A stretch of DNA of 64,000 bases from NCBI GenBank assembly GCA_017303415.1, contig JAFLBJ010000001.1, forward strand, positions 930,001 through 994,000. The letters are read 5' to 3'. This document shows positions 63,741 through 64,000 of the stretch, one piece after another. A program made the position numbers and the translations under genes. The stretch comes from Chitinophagales bacterium (GTDB taxonomy: Bacteria; Bacteroidota; Bacteroidia; Chitinophagales; Chitinophagaceae). The number at the start of each line of letters is the position of its first letter. Position 1 is the stretch's first letter. The notes beneath the pieces are model-generated. The model ran no database searches and was not told the origin of the DNA. It saw nothing but the letters and a program-made list of their open reading frames with translations.

Positions 63741-64000
63741 TTAGAAATGACTCAACCTGAACCCGACATTATACGGTGTCATATCCAACCCCTTGTCCCA
63801 CATATTATCCATGGCGTAGCTGCCATAAAGTTTGATAGGTCCAAGAGAGAGTTCACCAATATAGGAGAGTTTCCAGCGTTTGAGGTCAAAATCATTGTTC
63901 ACTTTGTCTTTGTCTCCATCATCTTTTATTTTGAAGCGGGCTGAGTAGAGATAGCCTGCGCTAACCCCGGCGCTGATACCAAATCCTTTTTTACGCTTGG
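63741..64000 (-). CDS. Outer-membrane beta-barrel protein, C-terminal part (5' end outside window)
   Basis: The gene runs off the right edge, so only about 85 C-terminal residues are visible. They alternate polar and hydrophobic residues in beta strands (GFGISAGVSAGYLYSARFKI, LKRWKLSYIGELSLGPIKL, YGSYAMDNMW) and end in VGFRLSHF with terminal Phe, the usual barrel ending recognised by the BAM complex. This is consistent with the PorT-like or general outer-membrane barrel proteins of the phylum. A charged loop DDGDKDKVNND separates two strands. The family name cannot be fixed without the rest. Confidence 0.75.
   Translation of the reverse strand, partial: KRKKGFGISAGVSAGYLYSARFKIKDDGDKDKVNNDFDLKRWKLSYIGELSLGPIKLYGSYAMDNMWDKGLDMTPYNVGFRLSHF

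Noticed and set aside
63711-63944. 77-codon plus-strand frame at the right edge
   Set aside because: The minus strand gives a clear barrel-protein C-terminus ending in Phe over the same bases.

Overview
The window is a chromosomal stretch of a Bacteroidota bacterium, most likely a member of the Chitinophagaceae or a close relative. The evidence is two SusC/SusD outer-membrane uptake pairs, type IX secretion parts and cargo (a PorZ-like protein, GldA, and proteins with type A and type B C-terminal sorting domains), short leaders without Shine-Dalgarno sequences, and several TAnnTTTG minus-7 elements. No tRNA, rRNA, CRISPR array, prophage or intact insertion sequence was recognised.

Layout. 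1-3.3 kb: end of a PDZ protein, gatB, and a thioredoxin-fold lipoprotein. 3.3-13.7 kb (minus): two complete SusC/SusD modules, the first with an extra lipoprotein. 13.9-19.4 kb: an RND/MMPL transporter, a PorZ-like protein and recO. 19.6-29.9 kb: mostly housekeeping genes (amidohydrolase, prfA, a DUF937-like protein, VanZ, an ECF sigma/anti-sigma pair, gcvH, cyclophilin, serS) and a korA without an adjacent korB. 30-35.2 kb (minus): a T9SS type B protein, a DUF1800 protein and a DUF1501 protein. 35.5-40.6 kb (minus): nth, a small acidic protein, an FtsB/DivIC-like protein, eno, gldA and a GH130-like lipoprotein. 40.7-45.6 kb: NhaD antiporter, two beta-carbonic anhydrases, a small histidine-rich exported protein and a SulP transporter, which together look like a bicarbonate/pH unit. 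45.6-50.4 kb (minus): a TolC/HlyD/ABC exporter whose ATPase lacks several canonical catalytic motifs, plus a small exported protein. 50.5-61.8 kb: a short-chain carboxylate module with two acyl-CoA synthetases, a symporter-histidine kinase fusion with its response regulator, an MHS-type transporter, a porin-like protein and an InsA-like DNA-binding protein. 61.9-64 kb: alpha/beta hydrolase, L,D-transpeptidase and the end of an outer-membrane barrel protein.

The most unusual signal is non-coding. At least eight intergenic loci carry arrays of seven-base units, in most cases as two inverted, mutually complementary arms. The unit differs between loci (GATGACR/GATGTTG, CGTGAGR, ATTATTR, GCTAAWA) but the seven-base register is kept. 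Most sit within a few bases of a stop codon. A second, non-heptad hairpin class (based on CGCAGAG or GCACGAAGG) also sits next to gene ends. These arrays could act as transcript ends, as targets of a REP-like mobilisation process, or as products of template switching; the sequence alone does not decide.
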